A DNA stretch of 64,000 nt from Actinoplanes italicus (lineage in GTDB: Bacteria > Actinomycetota > Actinomycetes > Mycobacteriales > Micromonosporaceae). Numbering within the stretch: the stretch's first letter is position 1; every line of letters starts with the position of its first letter. Positions 8,474-15,610 of this stretch are shown here, piece after piece. Position numbers and translations under genes: made by a program. The stretch lies in NCBI RefSeq assembly GCF_003001815.1, contig NZ_PVMZ01000019.1:1-64000 (forward strand), in the 5' to 3' direction. The notes beneath the pieces were generated by a model. That model did not search any database and had not been told where the DNA came from. It worked only from the letters and a program-made list of their open reading frames with translations.

Positions 8474-9150
8474 GCGTGGTGTCGGTCACCGTGGACCTGG
8501 TGCTTCTGACCATCCGCCAGGGCGCGCTGCAGGCTCTGCTGATCCGGCGCGGCATCGAGCCGTACCTCGGTAAATGGGCCCTGCCCGGTGGTTTCGTCCT
8601 GCCCGACGAGGACCTCGATGAGGCGGCCGCGCGCGAACTGCGCGAGGAGACCGGGCTCGACCCGCGCACGGGACACTTCGAACAGCTGGCCACCTACGGC
8701 GCGCCGGGCCGTGACCCGCGTGGCCGGGTGGTGACGATCGCCTACCTGGCACTGCTCCCGGACCTGCCGAGCCCGGTGGCCGGCAGCGACGCGGCCGGCG
8801 CCGCCTGGCGGCCGGTCGACGACATCGAGGCCGGTGACCTGGCTTTCGACCACGACCGGATCCTCGCCGACGGCATCGAGCGGGCCCGCGCCAAGCTCGA
8901 GTACACCCCGCTGGCCACCGCGTTCTGCCCACCCGAGTTCACCGTGGCCGAGCTGCGGCAGGTCTACGAGACCGTGTGGCGGACCCGTCTCGACCCGCGC
9001 AACTTCCATCGCAAGGTGACCGGCGCCGAGGGCTTCGTGGAGGCCACCGGCGGCACTGTGATCCGCGAGCGGGGCCGCCCGGCCCAGCTCTTCCGGCGCG
9101 GCCCGGCCGCCCTGCTGCATCCGCCGCTGCTGCGGTCCGGGCAGGTTTGA
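8464..9150 (+). CDS. nrtR: NrtR-type transcriptional regulator (Nudix domain plus winged helix)
   Basis: 228 residues. The N-terminal two thirds is a Nudix domain with a complete Nudix box, GFVLPDE-DLDEAAA-RELREETGL (43-65). The C-terminal third (FTVAELRQVYETVWRTRLDPRNFHRKVTGAEGFVEATG) is the winged-helix domain of NrtR repressors, which sense ADP-ribose-type nucleotides and control NAD synthesis. The catalytic signature is intact, so hydrolase activity is possible here. Start ATG 8464 lies inside operator site 2, pointing to autoregulation and to control of the divergent SPFH/NAD-kinase-like operon. Confidence 0.88.
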   Translation: MTTSVVSVTVDLVLLTIRQGALQALLIRRGIEPYLGKWALPGGFVLPDEDLDEAAARELREETGLDPRTGHFEQLATYGAPGRDPRGRVVTIAYLALLPDLPSPVAGSDAAGAAWRPVDDIEAGDLAFDHDRILADGIERARAKLEYTPLATAFCPPEFTVAELRQVYETVWRTRLDPRNFHRKVTGAEGFVEATGGTVIRERGRPAQLFRRGPAALLHPPLLRSGQV

Positions 9151-9159
9151 CCCGAAGGG

Positions 9160-9187
9160 CTCAGTACCGCTTTCTCCGGGCCGATGC
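9160..9187 (+). promoter_or_regulatory. Sigma-28 (FliA)-like promoter of the chemoreceptor gene
   Basis: CTCA (9160-9163), 16 nt, then GCCGATGC (9180-9187). This is the spacing and -10 element of motility-sigma promoters (GCCGATAA class). It ends about 42 nt before the chemoreceptor ATG. It would place the receptor under flagellar control, as expected in an actinomycete with motile spores. Confidence 0.5.
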
Positions 9188-9229
9188 GACGGAAGAGAGA
9201 AACTCCGACCGAACTGACCGGGATACCCC

Positions 9230-10789
9230 ATGCCTCACCTTGTTGATCTCAGCGTCGCCCAACGGCTGTCCTCGATCGTGGTGACCGGTGTGCTCGTCGC
9301 CGGAGCACTGACCGGCATCGGGCTGTGGTCACAGGAGCAGCTGAGCATCAAGCAGGAGAGCCTCAACAACTTCACGGTCACCAAGGCCGGCCTCAACCAC
9401 CTGGACACCCGCGAGGCCGAGCTCAAGGTCGACGCCTACCGCGCGGCGAACGGCGACGACGTGACCGGGGACGCCGCCGACGACGTGGTCTCGGCCAACG
9501 AGGCTCTCGCGGCCGCCGGCGCCCAGGAGGTCGGTGACATCGACGATGCGATCAAGGCGCTGGGCGACGAGGTGGAGGCGTTCAACGTCTTCGTCACCGA
9601 GTTCGTGGCCGACGCGGTCGCCGACCGGCGCAGCGTGGCCGGCCGGTACGAACTGATCGCCGAGCAGAACGGCGTGGTCGACGACGCGATCGGCGCCATT
9701 CACGAGAAGCTCGACGCCGGCATCCTGGAGCAGCGTGAGGCCATGGAGTCGACCAAGTCGTCGGCCATGTGGTGGATGCTGGCCGTCGCCGCCGGCGGCC
9801 TGATCGTGCTGGTGGCGCTGTCGGTACCGCTGGTCCGCTCGATCCTGGGCCCGGTCCGGCGCGTCGGCGCGGTGGTCGCGGCCCTCTCCCGGGGCGACCT
9901 GACCCAGCGGACCGGCATCGTGTCCCGTGACGAGCTGGGCGTCATGGCGGCCGAGCTCGACACCGCCGTGGACAGCATCCGCACCACCATGCAGCGGATG
10001 GCCGAGAACGCCGACACCCTGGCCGGCGCCGCCACCGAACTCTCGGCGACCAGCCAGGAGATCGCCGGCGCGGCGGACAAGGCCGACCACCAGACCTCGG
10101 CCGCGTCGACCGAGGCCGAGGAGATCTCCCGCAACGTGCAGACCGTTGCGGCCGGCAGCGAGGAGATGGGCGTCTCGATCCGCGAGATCTCGGAGAACAC
10201 CAACCGGGCCGCCCAGATCGCCGGTGAGGCGGTCTCCGAGGCGGCGCTCGCGACGCAGCGCATCGAGCAGCTCGGGGCGTCGAGCGTGGAGATCGGCAAC
10301 GTCGTCAAGCTGATCACCTCGATCGCTGAGCAGACCAACCTGCTGGCGCTCAACGCCACCATCGAGGCGGCCCGTGCGGGCGAGATGGGCAAGGGTTTCG
10401 CCGTGGTGGCCAGCGAGGTCAAGGACCTGGCCCAGGAGACGGCCCGCGCCACCGAGGACATCACCAGCCGGGTCACGGCGATCCAGCAGGAGACCGGCGG
10501 CCTGGTCGACGTGATCAGCCGGGTCAGCGAGGTCATCGCCAAGATCAACGACTATCAGACGACGATCGCCAGCGCGGTCGAGGAGCAGACCGCGACGACG
10601 GCCGAGATGAGCCGGAGCATCAGCGAGGTCGCATCCGGCAGCGGGCGGATCGCGGTCAGCATCGCCGAGGTGGCGCGGGCCAGTTCGATCTCGGTGGCGG
10701 GCACCAGCCAGACCAACCTGGCCAGTGCCGAGGTGGCCCGTACCGCCGAGGAGTTGCGCGTGCTGGTGGGCTCTTTTCGTGTCAGTTGA
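9230..10789 (+). CDS. Methyl-accepting chemotaxis protein
   Basis: 519-residue transmembrane chemoreceptor. TM1 (about 14-34) is followed by an extracytoplasmic helical sensor of about 145 residues (helical-bundle type, QESLNNFTVTKAGLNHLDTREAE), then TM2 (about 178-203, MLAVAAGGLIVLVALSVPLV). A HAMP linker (RVGAVVAALSRGDLTQRTGI) and a long coiled-coil signalling domain follow. The signalling tip SIAEQTNLLALNATIEAARAGE is canonical and binds CheW/CheA. No che or flagellar genes are nearby, so it is an orphan receptor gene. Ligand unknown. Confidence 0.95.
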   Translation: MPHLVDLSVAQRLSSIVVTGVLVAGALTGIGLWSQEQLSIKQESLNNFTVTKAGLNHLDTREAELKVDAYRAANGDDVTGDAADDVVSANEALAAAGAQEVGDIDDAIKALGDEVEAFNVFVTEFVADAVADRRSVAGRYELIAEQNGVVDDAIGAIHEKLDAGILEQREAMESTKSSAMWWMLAVAAGGLIVLVALSVPLVRSILGPVRRVGAVVAALSRGDLTQRTGIVSRDELGVMAAELDTAVDSIRTTMQRMAENADTLAGAATELSATSQEIAGAADKADHQTSAASTEAEEISRNVQTVAAGSEEMGVSIREISENTNRAAQIAGEAVSEAALATQRIEQLGASSVEIGNVVKLITSIAEQTNLLALNATIEAARAGEMGKGFAVVASEVKDLAQETARATEDITSRVTAIQQETGGLVDVISRVSEVIAKINDYQTTIASAVEEQTATTAEMSRSISEVASGSGRIAVSIAEVARASSISVAGTSQTNLASAEVARTAEELRVLVGSFRVS

Positions 10790-10821
10790 TTACTGACGCA
10801 GGTCCATCCCGTAGCACGGTG

Positions 10822-10850
10822 TTGACATTGAAGAAGCGTTCGCGTCTACT
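10822..10850 (+). promoter_or_regulatory. Sigma-70-type promoter of the DivIVA-like gene
   Basis: TTGACA (10822-10827), a 17-nt spacer and TCTACT (10845-10850) stand about 85 nt upstream of the DivIVA-like ATG. The -35 box is perfect; the -10 box is weaker. Confidence 0.5.
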
Positions 10851-10934
10851 TCCTCACGTCTCCTGCTGGCCGATTTCGAACAAGGTTCTGCCCTCTCCGT
10901 CGCCGAGCCGCCCGGAAAGGTAGTTGGTCAATCC

Positions 10935-11504
10935 ATGTCGCTCACCGCAGCTCAGGTCGGCAGCAACGCGTTCCGGGAGCCGGCGGAGGGTGCGCGCGGC
11001 TACAACGACGTCCAGGTCGACGCCTTCCTCAAGGAGGTGGCCGACGAGATGGGCCGCCTGGAGGCGGAGAACCGCGACCTCGCCGAGCTGTGCCGGCTGG
11101 AGGCCGAGTGCGCCGAGGCGCAGGAGCGCGTCGAGAGATTGCGGGCGGAGCTGGAGAAGGCCCGCTCGGTGGACCCGTCGCGGCTCGTGGAGTTCGCCCA
11201 GCAGACCGCCGACCAGCACACCGCCGAGGCGAACCGGGTCGCCGCGGACGTGTTGCGCAGGGCGTCGACCGAGGCCGCGCTGCTGGTCAGCGACGCGGAA
11301 CTGCGGGCGTCGACGGTGGTGGCCGACGCGCGCAGCGTCCACGCCGAACGGATCGCCGGCCTGGTCACCAAGCGCCGCGACGCCCTGGAACGGATCGACG
11401 CGCTGTGCCGGGAGGCCCGGGAGCGCCGGGAGTCCCTGATCAGCCAGCTGGGGGACCGCCTGCGGGGCATGGACCCGAAGCCGGCGAACCGATCGCCGCG
11501 CTGA
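10935..11504 (+). CDS. DivIVA/Wag31-domain coiled-coil protein
   Basis: 189 residues. The N-terminus (SLTAAQVGSNAFREPAEGARGYNDVQVDAFLKEVADEM) has the DivIVA membrane/curvature-binding signature, including the typical GYNDVQVDAFL. Residues about 42-170 form a heptad-rich coiled coil (LEAENRDLAELCRLEAECAE and onward). It is shorter than Wag31 (about 260 aa), so it is likely an accessory paralogue acting in polar growth or septation. Its last 65 nt overlap the convergent MarR gene. Confidence 0.82.
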   Translation: MSLTAAQVGSNAFREPAEGARGYNDVQVDAFLKEVADEMGRLEAENRDLAELCRLEAECAEAQERVERLRAELEKARSVDPSRLVEFAQQTADQHTAEANRVAADVLRRASTEAALLVSDAELRASTVVADARSVHAERIAGLVTKRRDALERIDALCREARERRESLISQLGDRLRGMDPKPANRSPR

Positions 11505-11901
11505 CCAGCTCCTCCAGAATCCGCCGGTCGGCCTCGGTCAGGCCCTCGAAGATGTCGGGCAGGCGGACGGCCACGTCGCGGTGCAGTGCCTGGCCGATCT
11601 CCTTGCCCATCGGGGTGCCGGCCACGCTGCACGCGCGGCGGTCGCTGGGGCACGCCACCCGCTCGACGAGACCGCGGCGCACGGTGCGGTCGACCAGCCC
11701 GCTCAGGCCGGGTTTGGCCAGCCCGAGTGTCTGAGCCAGCTCGCCCATGCCGCGGGGCTCGTCCTTGACCGCGCAGAGCAGCTGGGCCTGCGCGACGGTC
11801 AGATCGTGGTCGGCGCAGATCTGCGCGTAACGCCGCTGGATCAGCACGGACAGGCACACCAAGGCGTTGCCGAAGCCCGAGGTCGCTGTCATGCGGGTCA
11901 T
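11440..11901 (-). CDS. MarR family transcriptional regulator
   Basis: 153 residues with a winged-helix core: LTVAQAQLLCAVKDEPRGMGELAQTLGLAKPGLSGLVDRTVRRGLVERV, then the wing CPSDRRACSVAGTPMG. Start ATG 11901 (or ATG 11892). It is divergent from an Old Yellow Enzyme gene across two palindromic sites, a common arrangement in which the MarR protein represses a flavin reductase until an electrophile is sensed. Cysteines at CAVKDE and in the wing could be sensors; this is inference. The 3' end overlaps the DivIVA-like gene by 65 nt. Confidence 0.88.
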   Translation of the reverse strand: MTRMTATSGFGNALVCLSVLIQRRYAQICADHDLTVAQAQLLCAVKDEPRGMGELAQTLGLAKPGLSGLVDRTVRRGLVERVACPSDRRACSVAGTPMGKEIGQALHRDVAVRLPDIFEGLTEADRRILEELVSAAIGSPASGPCPAGGPPAG

Positions 11902-11914
11902 CCTACCTTGCAGA

Positions 11915-11952
11915 AGTTCGCGCTGCGAACTAGTTTGTTTCGCGACGCGAAC
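11915..11952. promoter_or_regulatory. Pair of MarR operators upstream of the Old Yellow Enzyme gene
   Basis: AGTTCGC-GCT-GCGAACT (11915-11931) and TTTCGC-GAC-GCGAACT (11938-11953) share the core TTCGC-N3-GCGAA. Their centres are 22 bp apart, so both lie on the same face of the helix. They sit between the divergent MarR and Old Yellow Enzyme genes. Confidence 0.75.
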
Positions 11953-11973
11953 TTTCCACTGAGGAGTGCTCTG

Positions 11974-13044
11974 ATGGCCAACGCCTTCGACTCGTATGAC
12001 CTGGCCGGCACCAAGCTGGCCAACCGCATCGCGATGGCCCCCATGACCCGCAGCCGCGCCTACGGTCCCGGCAACACCCCGACCGACCTGATGGCCGCCT
12101 ACTACGCGCAGCGCGCCGGCGCCGGCCTGATCATCACCGAGGGCACCCAGCCCTCGGAGATCGGACAGGGCTACCTGAACACCCCCGGCCTGCACACCGA
12201 GGAGCAGGTAGCCGGCTGGCGCAAGGTCACCGACGCGGTGCACGCCGCCGGCGGCGTGATCTTCGCGCAGCTCATGCACACCGGCCGGATCGGGCACCCC
12301 AGCCTGCTGCCCGACGACCTGCACCCGGTCGGCCCGTCCGCGGTCAAGGCCGACGGCCAGGTGTTCACCAACGAGGGCCCGCAGGTCCTGGTCGTCCCCC
12401 GGGAGCTGACCGAGCAGGAGATCACCGAGACGATCGCCGACTTCGCCTCGGCCGCTCGTAACGCGATCGCCGCCGGGTTCGACGGCGTGGAGATCCACGG
12501 TGCCAACGGCTACCTCGTGCACCAGTTCCTGTCCTCGAACGCCAACCGGCGCACCGACGGCTGGGGCGGCAGCGTCGACGGCCGGATCCGCTTCGCCGTC
12601 GAGGTCGCCGGTGCGGTGGCCGAGGCGATCGGCGGCGACAAGGTCGGCATCCGGGTGTCGCCGGGCAACCCGTACAACGACATCGCCGAGGACGACGTCG
12701 AGGAGACCTACACGGCCCTGGTCGACCGGCTGGCCCCGCTCGGCCTGGCCTACCTGCACCTGGTCGAGAACCCGGACCGCGGCCTGACCCGGCGCCTGCG
12801 CGAGCGGTGGCCGGCCACGCTGATCGTGAACCCCGCCACCTACCCGGCCGCCACCGGCCCGGAGTCGCTCGCCCTGATCGAGGACGGCACCGCCGACCTG
12901 GTCTCCTTCGGCGCGAACTTCCTGGCCAACCCGGATCTTCCGGCCCGGCTCGCGGCCGGCGGACCGTTCAACACGCCCGACCCGGCGAGCTTCTACGGCG
13001 GCGACGAGCGTGGTTACACCGACTACCCGGCTCTCGACGCCTGA
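11974..13044 (+). CDS. NADH:flavin oxidoreductase, Old Yellow Enzyme family (alkene reductase)
   Basis: 356-residue TIM-barrel flavoprotein that binds FMN and reduces activated C=C bonds. Family marks are NRIAMAPMTRSRA near the N-terminus, QLMHTGRIGHP, the active-site block DGVEIHGANGYLVHQFLSSNANRRTDGWGGS, and the phosphate-binding end DLVSFGANFLANPDLP. Length and motifs match NemA/xenobiotic reductase-type members. Start ATG 11974 with GAGGAG upstream. Likely induced by electrophiles through the divergent MarR. Confidence 0.93.
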   Translation: MANAFDSYDLAGTKLANRIAMAPMTRSRAYGPGNTPTDLMAAYYAQRAGAGLIITEGTQPSEIGQGYLNTPGLHTEEQVAGWRKVTDAVHAAGGVIFAQLMHTGRIGHPSLLPDDLHPVGPSAVKADGQVFTNEGPQVLVVPRELTEQEITETIADFASAARNAIAAGFDGVEIHGANGYLVHQFLSSNANRRTDGWGGSVDGRIRFAVEVAGAVAEAIGGDKVGIRVSPGNPYNDIAEDDVEETYTALVDRLAPLGLAYLHLVENPDRGLTRRLRERWPATLIVNPATYPAATGPESLALIEDGTADLVSFGANFLANPDLPARLAAGGPFNTPDPASFYGGDERGYTDYPALDA

Positions 13045-13049
13045 CGGAC

Positions 13050-13079
13050 AGGCCCGCCGGCTCCCGGGCCGGCGGGCCT
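13050..13079. terminator. Hairpin terminator after the Old Yellow Enzyme gene
   Basis: A perfect 12-bp stem AGGCCCGCCGGC (13050-13061) pairs with GCCGGCGGGCCT (13068-13079) across a 6-nt loop. It begins 6 nt after the stop codon. Confidence 0.8.
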
Positions 13080-13129
13080 CCCCGACCGTGAGGCGTTCCG
13101 CCCGGCGGGCCTTTCAGACCGAAAAAGAT

Positions 13130-13754
13130 CACTTGGTCGTACGGGTCCAGAGGCGCATTCGAGCAGGACGAGCGGAGCGCACCGACAACGCTTCCCGGCA
13201 CGGGCGCCACCATCGCGCCCACCATCGGCCCGGCGATCATCGGCAGCAGCGTCCCCGGCACCGTCCACCAGCCGACCACTCCGTTGCGGGCCAGCTCGGC
13301 CATCAGCACCGCCGGCATCACGATGCCCGGCAACACGCCGGTGCGCAGCCACACGCTCATCGAGACACTGCTGTTGACCTGCTCGAACACGGTCACCGCC
13401 GACTCGAGGCCGACGATGTTCGGCAGCGCCGCGAACACCCAGTCGGCGAACAGCATGCCCGACATCTGGATCGCGCCGACCATCGTCGCCACGACACCGG
13501 CCGCGGTCAGCGCCCGGCCCCGCGTCCCGCGTCCCGCGTCCCGCGTCCCGCGTCCCGCGCAGCAGGGTGAGCACGGCCGGCACGGCCAGGGCGATCGCCA
13601 CCCAGTAGTAGTGGAAGAAGTTCGCCGAGACGATCGACAGGCTCTCGCCCTCGGCCAGCGACGCGAGGTAGCCCGCGTCGGACTCCTCGGCCTGCGGCGG
13701 CGAGGTCAGCATCGCCCCGAGCAGCAGGACCGGGGTGGCCAGCAGGGCCGACAT
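13130..13754 (-). pseudogene. Frameshifted multi-pass membrane protein gene (7-bp repeat in the break)
   Basis: The first frame from ATG 13754 encodes MSALLATPVLLLGAMLTSPP and a second hydrophobic stretch (VAIALAVPAVLTLLRG), then enters a GTCCCGC repeat. The protein resumes in another frame: VVATMVGAIQMSGMLFADWV, later ARNGVVGWWTVPGTLLPMIAGPMVGAMVAPVPGSVVGAL. Together these give a four-helix membrane protein of unknown function. Coding likeness stops near 13180, so the 3' end also looks lost. Removing one 7-bp unit restores the frame across the repeat. The 5' end abuts a VOC-gene remnant and may be truncated too. Confidence 0.65.
13521..13560. repeat. 7-bp tandem repeat (CGCGTCC), about 5.7 copies
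   Basis: Five full CGCGTCC units (13521-13555) and a partial sixth lie at the frameshift point of the membrane-protein pseudogene. The unit length is not a multiple of three, so copy-number change switches the frame. Confidence 0.85.
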
Positions 13755-13755
13755 T

Positions 13756-13815
13756 CACTGGAATGTCCTCGCCGACCCGGAAGGCAACGAGTTCTGCCTC
13801 CTGACCCCCGCCTGA
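13756..13815 (+). pseudogene. C-terminal remnant of a VOC/glyoxalase-family gene
   Basis: The + strand reads HWNVLADPEGNEFCLLTPA then TGA (13813-13815). LADPEGNEFC is the hallmark C-terminal strand of glyoxalase/bleomycin-resistance (VOC) proteins. Nothing upstream continues the domain, because the antisense membrane-protein start lies there. This is a fragment left by a deletion or rearrangement near 13754. Confidence 0.6.
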
Positions 13816-13853
13816 TTCCCCGCCAGTCTTCCGCCGTGCCACCGGCGCGTGGG

Positions 13854-14080
13854 GTGATGTGTGGCGTGCTGGTGGGCGTGGGTTGCCGCGTTGTCGCTGG
13901 TGGTGGTGTGCGTGGTGATGTGTGGCGTGCTGGTGGGCGTGGGTTGCCGCGTTGTCGCTGGTGGTGGTGTGCGTGGTGATGTGTGGCGTGCTGGTGGGCG
14001 TGGGTCACCACGTTGTCGCCGGTGGCGGTGTGCGTGGTGATGTGTGGCGTGCCCGTGGGCGTAGGTCACCACGCTGGGAG
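13854..14080 (+). repeat. 61-bp tandem repeat, about 3.7 copies (family shared with 58440-58700)
   Basis: The GTGATGTGTGG phase recurs at 13854, 13915, 13976 and 14037, an exact 61-nt period. Later copies contain CGTGGTGA and TCACCACG (or TTGCCGCG) arms that can form an 8-bp stem in + strand RNA. Units are related to the array at 58440-58700. No reading frame across it looks like protein. Confidence 0.9.
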
Positions 14081-14241
14081 GTGCGGTGTTCTGGCGTAGG
14101 CGCTTCCTCGTAGGCGACTGCCGAGAATGCTGTTTCCCAGCGTGCGAACGTGCGATTCCCCACCCGTTAACGCGTCTGTGGCTGCTCGACCATGACATCT
14201 GTTCTGGAATGGAAATTCGGTGGCCGCCGTGGTGCGAGAGA

Positions 14242-14255
14242 GGAATACGGTTTCC
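14242..14255. promoter_or_regulatory. LacI-type operator copy (orphan)
   Basis: GGAATACGGTTTCC is identical to the site at 16737-16750 and one base from that at 15533-15546. It lies 17 nt beyond the stop codon of the LacI gene 14272-15513, with no gene start beside it. Confidence 0.6.
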
Positions 14256-14271
14256 GTTTCAGGAAAGGGTT

Positions 14272-15513
14272 TCAGCGCGGTGGGGTGCTTTCCCGCAGCA
14301 CCACTTCGACCTGGACCTCGACGATGCCGGGGAAATCGTCGGCCAACGCCAGTTCAAGGGCTCGGCGGCCCAGATCGCGAAGCGGTACCCGGACCGACGT
14401 CAGCATCGGCGTGACGTCGCGGGCCGCGTCGATGTCGTCGAAACCGGCCACGGCGATGTCCCGGCCCGGGACCAGGCCGGCCTCCCGTACCGCGGTCATT
14501 ACGCCGATCGCCATCACGTCGTTCACCGCGAAGATCGCCTCGACGGCCCCGGAGCCTCCGCCGGAGAGGCTGGCGTTGCGGCCGGGTGGGTTCGTGGCTT
14601 CGGGGGAGTGGCTGGCGTTGCGGCCGGGTGGGTTCGTGGCTTCGGGGGAGTGGCTGGCGTTGCGGCCGGGTGGGTTCGTGGCTTCGGGGGAGTGGCTCGC
14701 GTTGCGGCCGGGTGGAGTCGCGGCCTCGGGGGAGCGGCCCGGGTCGCTGCCGGGCCGGTCTCTCCCGGCGCTGAGCAGGGCCGTCGCCGCTCGGTGGCCG
14801 CCGTCCCGGTTGAGGTCGGTGGCCACCACATGCCGGGGATCCGGGACGATGCCGGCCTGACGCAGGCCGTCGAGGAAACCCTGGCGCCGGTCGTACGACA
14901 TGCGGATCCGGTCGTCGCCGTGCAATACCGCGAACCGGCGGTAGCCGAGTCCCGCCAGGGCCTGGGCCAGCCGGAACGCTCCGCCGTGATGGTCGACGGT
15001 CAGGGTGGGGAAGTCCAGGTCGTTGCGGCTCAGCAGGGCCACCCGGCCGCCGCCGCGCCGGTAGGCGGCCAGTTCCTCGGCGAGGGCCGCGTAGACGCCG
15101 TCGTCGTCGACACGGCTGCCGGCGATCAGGATGACCCTCGGGCGGCGGCCGCGCATGGTCCGTACGATCTGCAGGCCCATGTCCGGCGAACGGTCGGTGA
15201 CCGCCGCGGTCAGGGTGAGTCCGGCCTGGTAGGCGCCCTCGGCGACGCCGTCGGCGATGGACGCGAAGTAGGGGTCGTCGACCGCCCCGACGATCAGCGC
15301 CACCGTGTTGCTGGAGCCGCGGGCGATGGCCTGCGCGGAGACGTGCGGGGAGTAACCGAGGCGGCCGGCCGCCTCCTGGACGCGGGCCAGGTTCTCGGCG
15401 CGGACGTTGCGGTCGCTGCCGTTGAGTGCCCGGGAGGCGGTCGCGTAGGAGACGCCCGCCTCGCGGGCCACGTCGTGCAGCGTGACGGCGCCGGTTCGGT
15501 TGTGGTCACTCAC
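14272..15513 (-). CDS. LacI family regulator carrying an in-frame 14-residue repeat insertion
   Basis: 413 residues, about 70 longer than usual. The HTH is at the N-terminus (GAVTLHDVAREAGVSYATASRALNGSDRNV), followed by a hinge (SPHVSAQAIARGSSNTVALIV) and a PBP-like effector domain. Between DRPGSDPGR and GAVEAIFAVNDVMAIGVM the domain is interrupted by four 14-residue units (SPEATNPPGRNASH-type), encoded by a 42-bp tandem repeat. Ordinary family sequence resumes after it (VAGFDDIDAARDVTPMLTSVRVP). GTG 15513 fits the domain edge. Divergent from a second LacI gene; both probably act on the ABC transporter cluster. Confidence 0.87.
   Translation of the reverse strand: MSDHNRTGAVTLHDVAREAGVSYATASRALNGSDRNVRAENLARVQEAAGRLGYSPHVSAQAIARGSSNTVALIVGAVDDPYFASIADGVAEGAYQAGLTLTAAVTDRSPDMGLQIVRTMRGRRPRVILIAGSRVDDDGVYAALAEELAAYRRGGGRVALLSRNDLDFPTLTVDHHGGAFRLAQALAGLGYRRFAVLHGDDRIRMSYDRRQGFLDGLRQAGIVPDPRHVVATDLNRDGGHRAATALLSAGRDRPGSDPGRSPEAATPPGRNASHSPEATNPPGRNASHSPEATNPPGRNASHSPEATNPPGRNASLSGGGSGAVEAIFAVNDVMAIGVMTAVREAGLVPGRDIAVAGFDDIDAARDVTPMLTSVRVPLRDLGRRALELALADDFPGIVEVQVEVVLRESTPPR
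14569..14736 (-). repeat. 42-bp tandem repeat, four copies, inside a LacI-family gene
   Basis: GCCGGGTGGG recurs at 14581, 14623, 14665 and 14707 (period exactly 42). The three right-hand copies in gene order are nearly identical and the outermost is diverged. As 42 is divisible by three, the host frame stays open. Confidence 0.92.
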
Positions 15514-15532
15514 TTCGCGATTCTGGCACGAC

Positions 15533-15546
15533 GGGATACGGTTTCC
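15533..15546. promoter_or_regulatory. LacI-type operator between two divergent LacI genes
   Basis: GGGATACGGTTTCC lies 20 nt upstream of the GTG at 15513 and 65 nt before the TTG at 15611. It matches GGAATACGGTTTCC at 14242 and 16737 and has the central CG and GGAA/TTCC arms of LacI-family sites. Confidence 0.65.
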
Positions 15547-15610
15547 ACCGGTGAGGGCTGGCTGTTTGTCTCTCACCGGAGAGTGAGCGCCGCCCGGAGA
15601 GGACCACAGA

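Larger units (their letters stand above)
13816..14271. other. Gene-free stretch holding the 61-bp repeat array and an orphan LacI-type operator
   Basis: No convincing gene is seen. 13816-13853 is spacer, then the 61-bp array (13854-14080). 14081-14241 shows nothing definite, and GGAATACGGTTTCC at 14242-14255 matches the operators of the sugar cluster to the right. Confidence 0.6.

Noticed and set aside
12968..13492. The second frame of the membrane pseudogene taken as a stand-alone gene
   Set aside because: It has no start signal, lacks the first two helices, and runs into non-coding sequence; it is the other half of the frameshifted gene.
13854..14080. 61-bp arrays considered as a CRISPR array
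   Set aside because: Units are contiguous without unique spacers and no cas gene is nearby.
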